A DNA stretch of 64,000 nt from NCBI RefSeq assembly GCF_033807715.1, contig NC_084591.1, forward strand, positions 27,376,090 to 27,440,089. Reading direction: 5' to 3'. The translations under genes were made by a program, and so were the position numbers. Within the stretch, counting starts at the first letter, position 1; every line of letters begins with the position of its first letter. This document shows positions 32,200 to 43,540 of the stretch, piece after piece. Source of the DNA: Cololabis saira (taxonomy: Eukaryota > Chordata > Actinopteri > Beloniformes > Belonidae). Under the pieces are notes generated by a model, which worked only from the letters and a program-made list of their open reading frames with translations, searched no databases and was not told the origin of the DNA.

Positions 32200-34668
32200 A
32201 CACACACACAAACACGACATTGAAACTGCCAGTCAAAAGGTTTAGAAATGTATGCATCTAAACTTTTGCAAAGATAGCAGCTGAACACTCATTCTCTCTG
32301 GAAATCTTTGTAGAGAGAACCGTAAAGAGGTCATGCTGGATGTCTGGAGGCAACCTGTTTGAATTATGCTCTTCAGTTTAGGCCAATTAAAAGGCCAAGG
32401 AGCCTTTTGTCAACAAACCTGACGCATCGGAGCAATAATAAAACTTAAAGCTCGTACAGCTTTTTTTCTAAAGTAGGTAGTACTTTAACATTCTCACAAC
32501 TGTTAATCTCAATTAAACATGTCATAAAAGGTCCACACTCTTATCCTTCTTGGTTCAGAGACCACAGGGACACCCTCTAATCTAATCATAAAAAAACCAA
32601 GGCACTTACTCCCTTTCCTCAAACTCTTGCCATTATCTTTCCTTAATAGTTTTAAGTAGCATTGATCTCACCCCTGGCATGCCCCCGAAATCCCCATTTG
32701 GGTTTTTGGTTTGTTTCCCATTTTTTTAGGCCTTCCACACTTCATTTTTAAGCTTCAATGTTGTTTGAGCTTCGTTAATTGCATCGAACTCTCATTATAC
32801 TCTCATTAGCTGAACACTTCTGAAAATAGATACACCCACACTCGTGAGTTGTTGCTTTTACTTAATGAGAGAACCCATTAATCAGTCCATTCAGTTTTTA
32901 AATTGATTTATTCATTTATTTACAGCTCCCTCTGGCTTTCTTTTGAAGTATCTATCTCGTGACCTCATCTGAATGTGATTAATGCATAGCATCTGGGAGA
33001 AAGAAGCACTCCCGAAAGAATGGGAATGATGTCCGGGGGAGTAGGCAAGAGAACTCCCTGATGCAGGAAGGTAAGATAAAAACTGGCCATATGGGAGAAG
33101 TGCATAGAAAACCTTGACCTGTAAACATGGTCACGTGATACGGGCTCACTGCGAAAATGTAGTTGTAACATGAGGAGGAGGTGAAAACATGAGACAGGCT
33201 TTAAAAAAAAAGAAAAACAGCAATAAGAATTCAGACTCCAATATAGATGAAACATCTGATGGTACATTTTTAGATACCAATATGTTTGAAGCAAGACTAA
33301 TAAGAAAACGGGCACAATTAGACATGCCCATAGCTAAAACACAACCAAAAACTTGGATTTAAGAGTTTAAGACTCCCGCGCCTTGTTTAACTTTAAGTTT
33401 GAATACTTAGAAATATTTGTGTAAGTAAAAGACTGAACTGGGATGTGGGACTCTGGACACCTGACACACAAGTTTTCAGACCAGCCCGGACGATCCACAT
33501 CAATCCTGTGATATCATCTGATAAATGTACACTTTGTTATTGGGAATTTGGGCCTCTCTGGCCTCTCCATGTTAAGAAAAATGTTATTTGACCAGTAATT
33601 TGTTCTTCTTTCAGTCATGAGTTTCACTGAGGATCACTGAGGTTATTTATCATCAGTTGTACATCAATGTATTTAGATAAACCTTGCTTTTTTTTAACAC
33701 AAAACTGGTTTATCCAACAAAAAACTTTGGTTTATCCTGTTGGGATTTGTTTTTCCCCCAATGTCAATGGTACATAAAAATTGACACGTAAAAATAAACA
33801 CATAAGAGGTACACAAAAAATAGAGACAAGGCTCTTACATGGCGGTTTATTTGCAGAACATTTTCCCCTTTCCCCAGTTTAGATGCATGTAAGAGCCCAG
33901 AAAGGCATAACCATCCAATCACCTATGTTCTGTACTTCCTAGGGTAGAGAAAAAGGTGTGAAAAAAAAGAGAGAAACTGCTTGTGTATGTAGTAGGTAAC
34001 CGAGTGAGCAGTGTGATGATTTCTGACTTTGTGAGCGTGCCGTACGTGTGGTGCACCTTGACAGAGACATGGAAGAAAACGGAGGAAACTCGTCTGCTCC
34101 ATGGTTTATCATTCTTATTCACATCACTTTAAACTATTTTAATGTTGAACTGCGGAGATACATAAATAGGAAAAGTTTGTAGTTTTTGAGCACAAGATAA
34201 AATCATGCGTTACATTGTGGTCTGATTTTAGAATGAATCTAGAAACAGCTGAATGGACGGCTGGAGCTGCCCCCCCTTTAACATCAAGGACTGAAAGGAT
34301 GACATCACTGTCAGGCCAAAGAATCGGTCACAATTCTTTAGTATGGCATTAACATGGTAAGAAAACACTGAAAAAATGTGCACAAAGAGACAAAAATATG
34401 AAAAAAAAAAAAAAAAAACACTAACAGCATCATTTCCTTTGCCATCATTGCTTTGATTTACTGACGGACATGCAATAAATGTGACATGATGTCATTATTC
34501 ATGTACAGAACACAGAGTGGACTTTATGCTGGTTTAAGGACATGCAATTGTGGGATTTTTATGTCTTCCTTGGGCAAGTATGTAAAAGCCAAATGGGTAA
34601 AATTGATGGCACGGGTATACATAAATGCAATTGGATCTGTGTATGTTTTGTAACTGGAATTGTATGTT
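31767..34668. other. Intergenic stretch without a recognisable gene
   Basis: Contains a (TG)n tract (32129-32200) and an A run near 34400. I checked the longer frames (32965-33315, 34524-34814) and see no protein family. The final 100 bases resemble the upstream half of the LINE 3' UTR that resumes at 36639. Confidence 0.45.
32129..32200. repeat. (TG)n microsatellite
   Basis: About 34 uninterrupted TG units followed by a short inverted CA tract, ACACACACACAAACAC. Confidence 0.95.
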
Positions 34669-34931
34669 ATTGGCCCAGTTTCACAGACAAGGCTTAAGCC
34701 TAGTCTCAGACTAAAATGCTGTTTGAGCTGGCTTAACTTTAAGTCACTTGCACAGACATATCTTAAAATAGTCATAGATTTAGTCTGTTCTGGATTTAAC
34801 AAAGCCAATTGCAAGAGGGTGGATTAGAGCTACTCTAGGACTAAATTTAAGTTTATATTAATCCTGCAAAGAGGCAGGTTTAACTTCAGCTTAGTACTGT
34901 TTGTGAAAGGGAGCACAGATGGTTTGGGAGC

Positions 34932-35945
34932 ATGGAGTATTTGGAATATCTAAATGAAGACCAATATTCGCTACAGAGGCCAGCCAGACAAATACTTGTG
35001 GATAGGAGTAATCCATTGAATCAGTTTGATGAAATAACTTTCCTAGACCGCTTTCGTATGTACAAAGAAGATGTACTGGAGATAATTACTTTGCTTGAGC
35101 CTAGACTTTCCTCCATGTCTCATAAAGGAAGGCCTGTACCCAGTTCTCTCCAAGTTCTGATCACTTTGAGATTCTTGGCATCTGGAACCTTTCATTGTGA
35201 AACTGGTGATTTGTGTGGTGTCAGTGAAGCAACAGTGTTTAGAATAGTTCACAATGTCTGCAGTGCCATTTGTGAACTGAGACATTAGGTTCCCTGATGC
35301 TGCTGAGCAAGCCAACTATAAATCGCGATTCTACGAATTTGGGAACTTCCCAGGAGTGATTGGCTGTATAGATGGATGTCATGTTGAAATCAAGTGTCCA
35401 TCAACTCCTGATGCTGAGGAGTACAGGAACCGTAAGAACTGGTTTTCCATCAATGTTCAGGCTGTATGCACTCCCAATTTAGAGTTTTCAAACATTGTTG
35501 CCCTTTTGAAGGAAGCAACACATGACTCAAGGATTTTTCACAACTCTTCATTGTGTGCTCAGTTTAAGAGAGGGCAACATAGTGGAATACTACTTGGTGA
35601 CAGTGCATATGCTCCTATTTATTCACGCCTTGGCCACATGTTACAACAACTGAGCAGCAAAGATACAACAGAGCTCATATTCGCACTAGAGGGATGGTCA
35701 AGCGTATGTTTGGAGTGTCGAAAAATCAATTCCAGTGTTTACGCAATACACTTCGTTTTGAGCCAAGAAGATGCTGCAAGGTGATCATTGCTACAACTGT
35801 TCTGCACAACTACCTGAAGCAGCATAATTGTCCTGACCCTCCAATGGAAGACCAGAATGATCCAGATGTGCCCATGCCGGTGGCAGAAAATAACCAACGA
35901 GGACTTGCACTCAGAGCTGCTTTCACATTGCAGCACTTCAGTTAG
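34932..35945 (+). pseudogene. Harbinger (HARBI1-like) transposase, broken
   Basis: Three plus-strand frames together cover most of a HARBI1-like protein. The first (34932-35288) has the N-terminal region with FLASGTFHCETGDLCGVSE and stops early at a TAG. The second continues with FPGVIGCIDGCHVEI (first catalytic Asp) and LLGDSAYAP (second Asp). The third, entered by a shift near 35670, has GMVKRMFGVSK and the C-terminal LHNYLK. The third catalytic residue, normally Glu in a (V)ER-FG block, is Lys here. It is thus inactive by stop, shift and active-site change. In intact elements it acts in the nucleus to cut and insert the element. Confidence 0.85.
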
Positions 35946-36132
35946 AAAAAAGATACATTTAACCATGGAATGTATTGATTATGGCTTGTTTTTGCCTTAA
36001 TAGTGTTTGTTGTGTACAACATATATAAATAGTGTGTTCCAAGGCTGTTCTAAAATGTAGGTTGTGGTGATTACAATACTCACACTCTTGTCAAGTGAGA
36101 AAACATTTATTTTCATAACATATTTCATTACA

Positions 36133-36374
36133 TTACATAGCTATCTCTTGCATCGTTCTTTGAACAGCTCTCTCTTCTAATTTCATTAGATTTTCATTTT
36201 CATTTGAGTTGAATTCTCTGCAAATGGCAGCCCAAGCACTCCTCTTCTTATGTTCAACAGCAGCACTGTGACCTTTACTTTCAATAACAGCATGTTTTCC
36301 CAAAATTTGTTTAAGTAGAGTTTTTTTTCATACTCAGTATAGTTCTTTGAGCGTGTTCTTTTAGCTTCAGCCAT
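36133..36374 (-). pseudogene. Harbinger Myb/SANT-like DNA-binding protein, frameshifted
   Basis: The minus strand starts MAEAKRTRSKNYTEYEK. After a one-base shift in an A-run near 36320 it continues with LLKQILGKHAVIESKG, KKRSAWAAICREFN and ends QRTMQEIAM at a stop. The WxxI...FN pattern is the SANT/Myb-like fold of the second Harbinger protein, which partners the transposase and binds the element ends. The protein is about 80 residues and would be non-functional without correcting the shift. Confidence 0.75.
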
Positions 36375-36638
36375 GTTTGGTGTCAAAATTCCCTCCAGCA
36401 AAACTGTCCTCAATTCCATTCCAGGTTTTTGTGAGCACCATTAGGCTAACAGACTGTGCTCCCACTTAAGCTAATGATGTGTTCTGCTTTAAGCTTACTC
36501 CAGGACTCCACAGTCTGGGACTAACTAAGACAAATATAAGCCACGCTCATGCAAGCCACTTAAATTACCTAGCTTTACTAGTCTGACTTAGGCCTACTCC
36601 TGGCTTGATATAAGCCTTGTCTGTGAAACCGGGCCATT

Positions 36639-36752
36639 GTGTATTGTTGTTTATATTGTACTTTTTAAATAGGACCCCAGGAAGACTAGCCTGGCATTTG
36701 TGCGTCGGCTAATGGGGATCCTTAATAAACATAAACATAAACATAAATGCCA
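36639..36752 (+). repeat. LINE 3' end with (AAACAT)n tail
   Basis: GGACCCCAGGAAGACTAGCC ... GGCTAATGGGGATCCTTAATAAA is a known fish LINE 3' end, followed by ACATAA repeats. The Harbinger element appears to have inserted upstream within this LINE tail. Confidence 0.6.
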
Positions 36753-37850
36753 GTATGCGAGCGTCCTCACACACGCATGCATAAAGCATCAAACTAAACT
36801 ACAAGCTGACATAAAGGATGAACGTGGACGTCACCTATGCTTCTTTTTTTGTAGGTATACTTCATTTGCCTGCCCCTATGGAAATCAGAAGAACTCCCTA
36901 TCACACAGACGACTGTCAGTTTTTTTTTATCTTTTCAAATAGGTGATATGACAATGGCAGTCTTTGTGTGTCTGAGCTGCAACTGTTTAATTTTCTATAA
37001 GATAAGTCCTCACTCTCCCTGGTAACAGGGAAATCAGCAGGCCGCGTAGGGGCGGGGGACTCATTAAGCTACTTTTGTTAGCCGCACCAATAGGTCAAGA
37101 ACGTATGAGAAGTTAAACAGTTGTATAACTTGCAAATCATCAGTTGTACGAAAGCTAATTTTCGGTTCACTCTGTGGCAATTATTTAACCTCCTGCACCA
37201 TTAAGTTCTCACGGTTCCATCTGCTTCCCTTTTATTTATGCTAAAGTGTTCTGTCCTGTTGGGGTTTTCATTCATCTTCTCTCTAACCATATCACCACCT
37301 CTCCAGGTTGTCTTCCACTTGTTCCCTAGTCTCAGTACAATCTCTTATTCAGTTTTATTTATATGGCGTCTAATAATTTAGAGTGATAACTTGGAGTGTT
37401 TAGATTGAAAGACGCTGTCTTACAAACCTGATTAATATGATATTTAAATGACAAAACCTGATCGGATGGGCACCAGATGGGGGGGGGGGGGGGGGGGGGG
37501 GTCCCCTTAAAGGGACGTATGGTTTTATTCTTAGATGATTTTTTTCCATGATCGGGTATGGGGAGGGAGGGAGTTGTGTCGTCTCTTGAATGTTGTTGTG
37601 TGACTTTTTTTCCACCCTCAGCTGTGTGGCATAATGTTGGATGGCAAGGCGTCTTCATGTGTCACAAACCCCAAAGAGAGGGAGAAGCTGAAACAGCTTC
37701 AGTGGTGCCAGTGGGGTGTGAACATGCAGGGACTGCAGACGGACACTCACTGAAGTCTCTACAGCTGTGTGTGTGTGTGTGTGTCTGGCTGTGAGTGTGT
37801 TTGTCTGCGTGTGTGAGTTTGAGTGCCACACCGGCTTCATGCGCGCACAT
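36753..37850. other. Stretch with no recognisable gene
   Basis: Includes a G(23) run (37479-37501) and a short TG tract near 37769. No coding similarity. Confidence 0.45.
37479..37501 (+). repeat. G(23) homopolymer
   Basis: 23 consecutive G residues; can form G-quadruplexes. Length may be affected by sequencing. Confidence 0.8.
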
Positions 37851-37851
37851 T

Positions 37852-38315
37852 TGGTCATTGCTGTGCTGATGATACGCAGTTCTATTTGTCCATGAAGCCA
37901 TATGAAACAGAACTGTTAGCTAAACTTCAGGCATGTCCTAGGAACATCAAGGACTGCATGTCTGGAAATGTTTTGCTTCTGAATTCAGATAAAACAGGTT
38001 ATCATTTTTGGTCCAAAGCATCTTAGGAAGAGATTAGATGGTATTGCGATGGCTTCCAGTGCAACTGTGAGAAGCCTTGGTGTTGTCTCTCCAGTGTTAG
38101 CTTCGCTCCATTGGCTCCCCGAAAAATTCAGAATCCAATTCAAAATTGTATTATTTGCGTATAAAGCCCAAAATGGCCTATCTCTGCAATATTTGCAAGA
38201 CCTAATAGTACCATATGTTCTTAACAGAGCTCTTCGTTCTCAGAGTGCAGGTTTACTTGTAATTCAGGCACCGTTACTATGGAATCAACTTCCAATCTGG
38301 GTTCAGGAGGCTGAC
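37852..38315 (+). pseudogene. L2-like LINE fragment, left part (split by a hAT element)
   Basis: The plus frames read HCYADDTQFYLSMKP (RT motif C) and LLLNSDKT. After an internal deletion comes the C-terminal region LASLHWLPEKFRIQFKI, FAYKAQNG and PLLWNQLPIWVQEAD. The reading frame stops where the hAT element enters and resumes at 39264. Together they match the closing part of L2-type LINE ORF2 proteins. Confidence 0.75.
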
Positions 38316-39255
38316 TAGGGTCGCCACCCGTCCCGTAAAATACGGAATTATCCTTTATTTGAGAAAAAGATGTTGCGTCCCGTATTGAACTAATACGGGA
38401 CGCGATTTGTCCCGTATTTTCATTAACACCCCATACACACGTCTGTCACACACACATCAACACTAAATTTAACAGTAATTAACAAAATAAAATACAGATT
38501 AGAGAATATTTTATGAAATCAATAAACATTTCCATCATCAAAATTATAACAAATAAAGGTTTAACATATCTTGCTTTGCATGTAATAAGACTAGGTAATA
38601 TATTAGTTTCACCTTTTAAGTTGAATTATTGAAATAAATTAACTTTTACACCATATTCTAGTTGAATTATTGAAATAAATTAACTTTTACACCATATTCT
38701 AGTTGAATTATTGAAATAAATTAACTTTTACACCATATTCTAGTTGAATTATTGAAATAACTTTTACACCATGTTCTAGTTGAATTATTGAAATAAATTA
38801 ACTTTTACACCATATTCTAGTTGAATTATTGAAATAAATTAACTTTTACACCATATTCTAGTTGAATTATTGAAATAAATTAACTTTTAAACCATATTCT
38901 ACTTGAATTATTGAAATAAATTAACTTTTACACCATATTCTACTTGAATTATTGAAATAAAGTAACTTTTACACCATATTCTTCACCTGTAGGATATATT
39001 ATACATCTGGGTTGATGTGGACATACGTAGCATAGGAGGCTATTTCAGTTGCTAGTATGGTTGGCTGTCTCTACAGTCATGATGAAAGTTCAATGCTATT
39101 AAAGCACTTTAAACTTTAAATCAAAGCATTTTGTTTTTTCATATAAAATAAACACATTTTTATTCAGTTTAGAAGTTTTGGGGCTTTTTTTTTGGCTTCT
39201 GCGCTGCTGAAATCAGGGTGTCCCTTATTTCTATTTCTGAAAGGTGGCAACCCTA
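38316..39255. mobile_element. hAT-type element with a 41-bp tandem array, inserted in a LINE
   Basis: Perfect 8-bp duplication AGGCTGAC on both sides (38308-38315, 39256-39263). The ends are inverted, TAGGGTCGCCACC and GGTGGCAACCCTA. The interior (38621-38986) has nine tandem copies of a 41-bp unit beginning TTGAATTATTGAAATAAATT. No transposase. Confidence 0.85.
38621..38986. repeat. 41-bp tandem repeat, nine copies
   Basis: Unit TTGAATTATTGAAATAAATT plus AACTTTTACACCATATTCTAG. Copy 4 lacks a few bases; copies 7-9 carry shared point changes (C for G at the end of the unit). There is no spacer variation, so it is not a CRISPR array. Confidence 0.9.
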
Positions 39256-39335
39256 AGGCTGACACCACCTCCACCTTTAAATCCAAACTTAAAACGTTTC
39301 TGTTTAGTAAAGCCTATAGTTAGTGTTCAGTAAAC
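39256..39335 (+). pseudogene. L2-like LINE fragment, right part
   Basis: Resumes the LINE frame after the hAT: TTSTFKSKLKTFLFSKAYS followed by a stop, the usual C-terminus of the family. The following 39320-39380 has three imperfect copies of TAGTTAGTGTTCAGTAAACC. Confidence 0.75.
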
Positions 39336-39384
39336 CTCTAGTTAGTGTTCAGTAAACCTTTAGTTAGTGTTCAGTAAACCTTTA

Positions 39385-40472
39385 GTTATGGCGCTTTTAC
39401 ACTAGTACCTACTCAGCGCGACTCGACTCGCCTCACCTCGGTTTTGTGCTTCTCCACTAGGGGTGGAGGCGGGTGGAGGCGTGCCGGGTAGATACTTTTT
39501 CTGTAACTACTGTGCCGAGGTTCTAAGCGTGCTGAGTCGGCCCTGTATCTGACGTCATCACACTACAGATTGGTCGGTTGGTTTTTTTTTTTTAAATACA
39601 TTTATGGAATTACTCTGTATCTATTTGTATTGATTTATTCTATTACTTCATACATATAAAATAACTACAAATGCATATCAGAACAACATGATGGATTTCA
39701 GTAGGTATTATCTATCCCAACACTTGGTACTTTACCCCCTCATATCTTGAAATGTCCCAGCATCCCTGACGACAATGGTCGCTATCAATCTGGTTTTTAG
39801 TGCGCTCTGCAGTGTTACTAACTTATAAAAATGAAAAAGAAGCAGACAACCACGCAATAAAAAAAAAGAAAGAAGGCAAGTGATGGGTCCAGAATATATT
39901 AACGAGGCTGTTAGCCACTGATGGATTAATTATGCAAGTTCATCTCAAAGTAAGATAAATCCTCTTATACATCTGTTTAAGGGAAATATTTGACTTTTTT
40001 TTACTCTCCCTCTCCTTTTTGCATTTGGACTTTAACTGTTTGAAGTTAAACTGGGATGTCCCTGTGATATTGTTGCACTGACATAGTGAATAAAGTGAAC
40101 GAGTTAAATTGCGTTTGTTAGATAAGCCTTTTCTGCTCTCTAACTTTGCTGCTTGCTGTCCGTGGTGCAGAAACGGATGTGTATTGCGTAAAGACCCATT
40201 GGCTGAATTGACGCCACTGAGGGAGGAGACAGAGAGAAACTCCAGGTTCGCTGAAATAAACCTGGTCCCGACCAGGTTAGGTTCAGAGCGTCTGTTACTA
40301 TGGTAACTGACCGAGAGCTTAAGTTACCTCTCTTTGTGAAACAGGCTAGAGTTACCTCTCTTTCTCTGGTTTGAGTTACCTCCCTTTGTGAAACGGAAAA
40401 CTCAGAGTTTCCCTCATTTCAGGGTTAACAGACTCAGAGTTTTCACTAAACCTGCTTTGTGAAACGGACCCC
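39385..40472. mobile_element. Harbinger-like element remnant with nested piece
   Basis: Begins near GGCGCTTTTACACTAGTACC, probably the end of another MITE. From about 39585 it matches 43985-44300, and it ends CCTGCTTTGTGAAACGGACCCCTG at 40449-40472. That is the same right terminus as the Harbinger element at 43541-44514. Boundaries between the pieces are approximate. Confidence 0.5.
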
Positions 40473-41780
40473 TGGTCTGCCCCCCCTCGTTTTTCTCTTT
40501 TGTGTATGTTTGTAGGCCGGAGCTTCGGGAGCTGCGTGCTGGCCTGCAGTCCCCCCTCTGATCATCCCACTGCTGCTTCCACCTGTCTGTCTGGCCTGCA
40601 CCCCCGCCCCCCCGACCACCTCAGTGTCTGCTCTCTACATCTGTTTACATAGTCATCCCCGTAGTGCACCAGTTAGCCATTATGCCTGTGTCTCTCCTTT
40701 CTCTGTTATTCATTCTCTCTGTCTGTTTTCTCTTTTCCTGCTCTGCCCAGCTGGCACAACAAGGCCATCAAAGAGAAGACGCACACAAAACTCTGCCCTT
40801 GCTGACTATGTGGTTGAGCCTCAACCACATAGTTTGGGTTTTGAGTCAAAACCCAGCTTTCGTACAGTTTTTGGTTATATTGGAGTCTAGATTGTTATTG
40901 GTATTTTTTTTTAAAGCATGTCATTATCTCATCCTCACGTGTGTTCACATTTCTACAATGAGCTTCTTCCAAGGGACTTCATTATGAGTTCAAGATTTTT
41001 CAGGTATGTGGCTCGTCATTAGAGTCCTTTTTTCTTACATCATTATTTGTAAGTATTCAAACTTCTATTTAGACTAGCACCGAGTTCAGCAAAACACAGG
41101 AGTCTTCAAAGGTTGAGTCCAGAGAGTTTTTATTCTGAAACACAGGAGTAAAAACCCGAGCTGTTCTGCAGAAGCAGCTGATGTTACAGAGCTGAGCATC
41201 AACTTTTAAGCACAACTTTGTGAGTGTGTTTTAGCTCTGCGCAGGTTTAACTATGCCCTTTTCTTAGTAAATACAAGAAAGAAAAAAATACTTAGTGAAT
41301 ACAAGACTATTCATGTTATAACACACGGATGCTTTTTTTAAAGACGGATATTAGACCATAACGGCATCTTCCAGCTCTTGCATGTGCTGCACTTCCTTTT
41401 CAGAGAACTTTGAAGGAGAAATGTGGCTGTTTTTCACGCAACTTAATGCAACTTAACCCAAAGTTATACCCTTACATAGTGCACAGACAGACAGAGACAG
41501 AGGCAGCCCCTCTCTCTATTTATATCACTCTTTCTCTATTGGTAGTTATTGTTTTTACCTATCCCCCACTGTCTTTCAAGATGTGACAGGTGTGGGGGAT
41601 CGGTTCCCCACACGTCATTCAAGGTCACCGGTCAAAGGGAGGGGGATCCTCCCAGAAGGCAGATGATAAGTCTCCAAGAAGGCAGAATAAGGATGACAGT
41701 GGGAGAGAGTCTATGATGTTGCGCCAGGATGTTTTGAACTGCTGGTAAACCTTGAAGAAATCTCCTTCCTTTTGGTCGAT
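40473..41780. other. Unassigned repeat-like stretch
   Basis: Pyrimidine-rich 40480-40750 resembles LINE untranslated sequence but cannot be assigned. Two neighbouring hairpins lie at 40805-40855. No gene. Confidence 0.4.
40805..40855. repeat. Two adjacent perfect hairpins
   Basis: ACTATGTGGTTGA-GCC-TCAACCACATAGT (40805-40833, 13-bp arms), then after one base TGGGTTTTGA-G-TCAAAACCCA (40835-40855, 10-bp arms). Confidence 0.8.
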
Positions 41781-41785
41781 CCTCA

Positions 41786-42052
41786 TCACAAGTTTTTTTT
41801 AACTGAAAAGATAAGTGTATTCACAGGAGAATTCTGACACAGCATAATCACACCATTGTCACGTAATGCATTAAAAACAGGTGTGATTCCATCAATGGCT
41901 TCCTGTTTCAGTGGATATTGTTGTTGATGAGGCCTGTAATCTGATTTAGATGTGATCCAAACTGCCTGCACATTATATATTAAACCAACATCATACCTAC
42001 CTTTTATCCATAATTTGGACAGGATTTCCTGTAAAGCAGGAATTGTTGCCAA
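41786..42052 (-). pseudogene. Endogenous retrovirus pol remnant (start of reverse transcriptase)
   Basis: An 88-residue minus-strand frame matches the linker and first RT block of vertebrate retroviral pol: a YPLKQEA segment, then SPVNTLIFSVKK. It begins and ends in non-coding or stop-containing sequence. The catalytic YxDD region is absent, as are gag and env. It is an old, non-functional fragment. It lies on the same strand as the LTR/leader at 42380-43281, which fits a provirus with large deletions. A gamma/epsilon-type retrovirus is suggested by the motif style, with low certainty. Confidence 0.65.
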
Positions 42053-42379
42053 TTCCGATTTGGATATGGATAAATGAACACGTGAACACCATCAAACAGC
42101 TGTTTTTATCGCATGAGCAACTAATGTAAAAGGAGTACAATATCCACTTGCCTCAGCATTGTAGTGCCCTTCAGTATCATCCGTTTTAACTATTAAAGAG
42201 CTTAAGAATCAGTCCTTATTTGTATCGCCAAAAAAATACAGATATTGTTAAAACTGTTCATTTTGGTAAGTCGTGCATTAGCAGTAAAGGGAGAGACTTC
42301 ACCGAATTCTGGGAGTTGATTTTATAGTAGTTTAAAAACTGGCCCTGAGATAAAATTGTTCAGGGGGGTCTCCCGCCCA

Positions 42380-43281
42380 TCTATCTGAGCAGGACACCAA
42401 GAAAGACACCTACACATCCTTGTGGAAAAACCTGCTAAATCTCTTTAACACGTTGTTTCCAACTAGGTGAATGACTGGACCGAAAACTTAGTATCTAAGT
42501 TACCAAGAATAAGACTTGAGAGATGATCCAGATTGCAGTAGATTTAATTAAACAGTTGCATGCAAAAGAGTCAGAAGATACATGAGGCGTCTCGATGCAG
42601 AATGACAATGAAACAAAGGAAGCATAATGATTTTAAAGCGTTAAAGGATGATAAATTCTAGTAGACAAAACATAGTTGTTCCCACCGTTAATCTTTGTTT
42701 GGGCAGAGTAGTAGTCTGCACCTGTAGTCGGCCAAGGTTATATTCTGAGGTTTTCAGCAGTTTTGTTTTCATCAAGTATGGGAAACACTTTTTTCCCATC
42801 AAACACATTTCAGTATCTCTTCATGTTGATGGTTTTTACTTGGGAAACTCAGCAAAAATCGTAAGCAGTCAGGACTTTAAAAAACAGTATTAACCATTAA
42901 TATGTGTGCAGGCAAGGTTAAAAAAAACAAAACAAAAAAAAAACAGGACTGTTATGGAAATGATTTCTTTACAGTTACCAAAAATTATTTCAGAGCTACA
43001 CATAAACTATAAAGGACATAAATACGTGGATCGCACAAGACAAATCCACACACTCTTTGTACATGAGGCCCCAGGTCCTCCCAGAATGCGGCCTCCCTGA
43101 AACACTCCCCAAAAACCCTCAAAAAGAATAGAAGCCTTGTCTCTCGGTTTCCAGGACAGGCAACAGCCCGGACGAGGTCAAAAAAGGCAGAGGGTCGAAG
43201 CCTAAAACTTACAATCCACATGTAGTGAGAAATTTAGCATCTATAGAAAAACCTTTAAGCAATTTCATAAAATCCTAACAC
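42380..43281 (-). mobile_element. Endogenous retrovirus LTR and leader, family B
   Basis: On the minus strand the segment starts TGTTAGGATTTTATG (43281) and runs through a region shared with 46540-46930 and, inverted, 10466-10665. It ends in a leader-like stretch before the pol remnant. The outer end recurs at 17337-17363. The distal flank does not show a clear duplication. Confidence 0.45.
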
Positions 43282-43540
43282 AAGAAACACAGCGTGAAGG
43301 CGAAGAGCCCACCCTGAGAGCCCACACCTGAGCTCTGCGCTCTGGTGTGAAGAACAGAAACAGAGCTCCAGAAAACCTACGTTGGGTTTAACTAGTGTTG
43401 GGTTTATCAAGATGTCTACTCTGTCAACATCTCAATGTCTGAAACTACAGTGGATGACAGCTTCTGACCCTTCATTTTTAATGGCTCAGTTTCGCTTATG
43501 GGAAAAAAAAAAAAAGAAGATCAGGTAACAATTTTGTTAC
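43282..43540. other. Possible 5' portion of the LTR family A copy at 44515-45212
   Basis: TGTTGGGTTTATCAAG at 43396 looks like the start of a family A LTR whose end GGGACCCAACA is at 45202-45212, with the Harbinger element inserted between. The flanking 5-mers do not match, so this is tentative. Confidence 0.35.

Larger units (their letters stand above)
34672..36635. mobile_element. PIF/Harbinger element, 1964 bp, inactivated
   Basis: Inverted ends GGCCCAGTTTCACAGACAAGG and the complement of GGCCCGGTTTCACAGACAAGG, with a 3-bp duplication ATT on both sides (34669-34671, 36636-36638). Inside are the two genes typical of the superfamily: a DDE transposase on plus (34932-35945) and a Myb/SANT-like protein on minus (36133-36374). 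Both are broken. Confidence 0.9.

Noticed and set aside
38621..38986. Regular 41-bp repeats resembling a CRISPR array
   Set aside because: Units are contiguous with no unique spacers and lie inside a hAT element of a vertebrate genome; this is a minisatellite.
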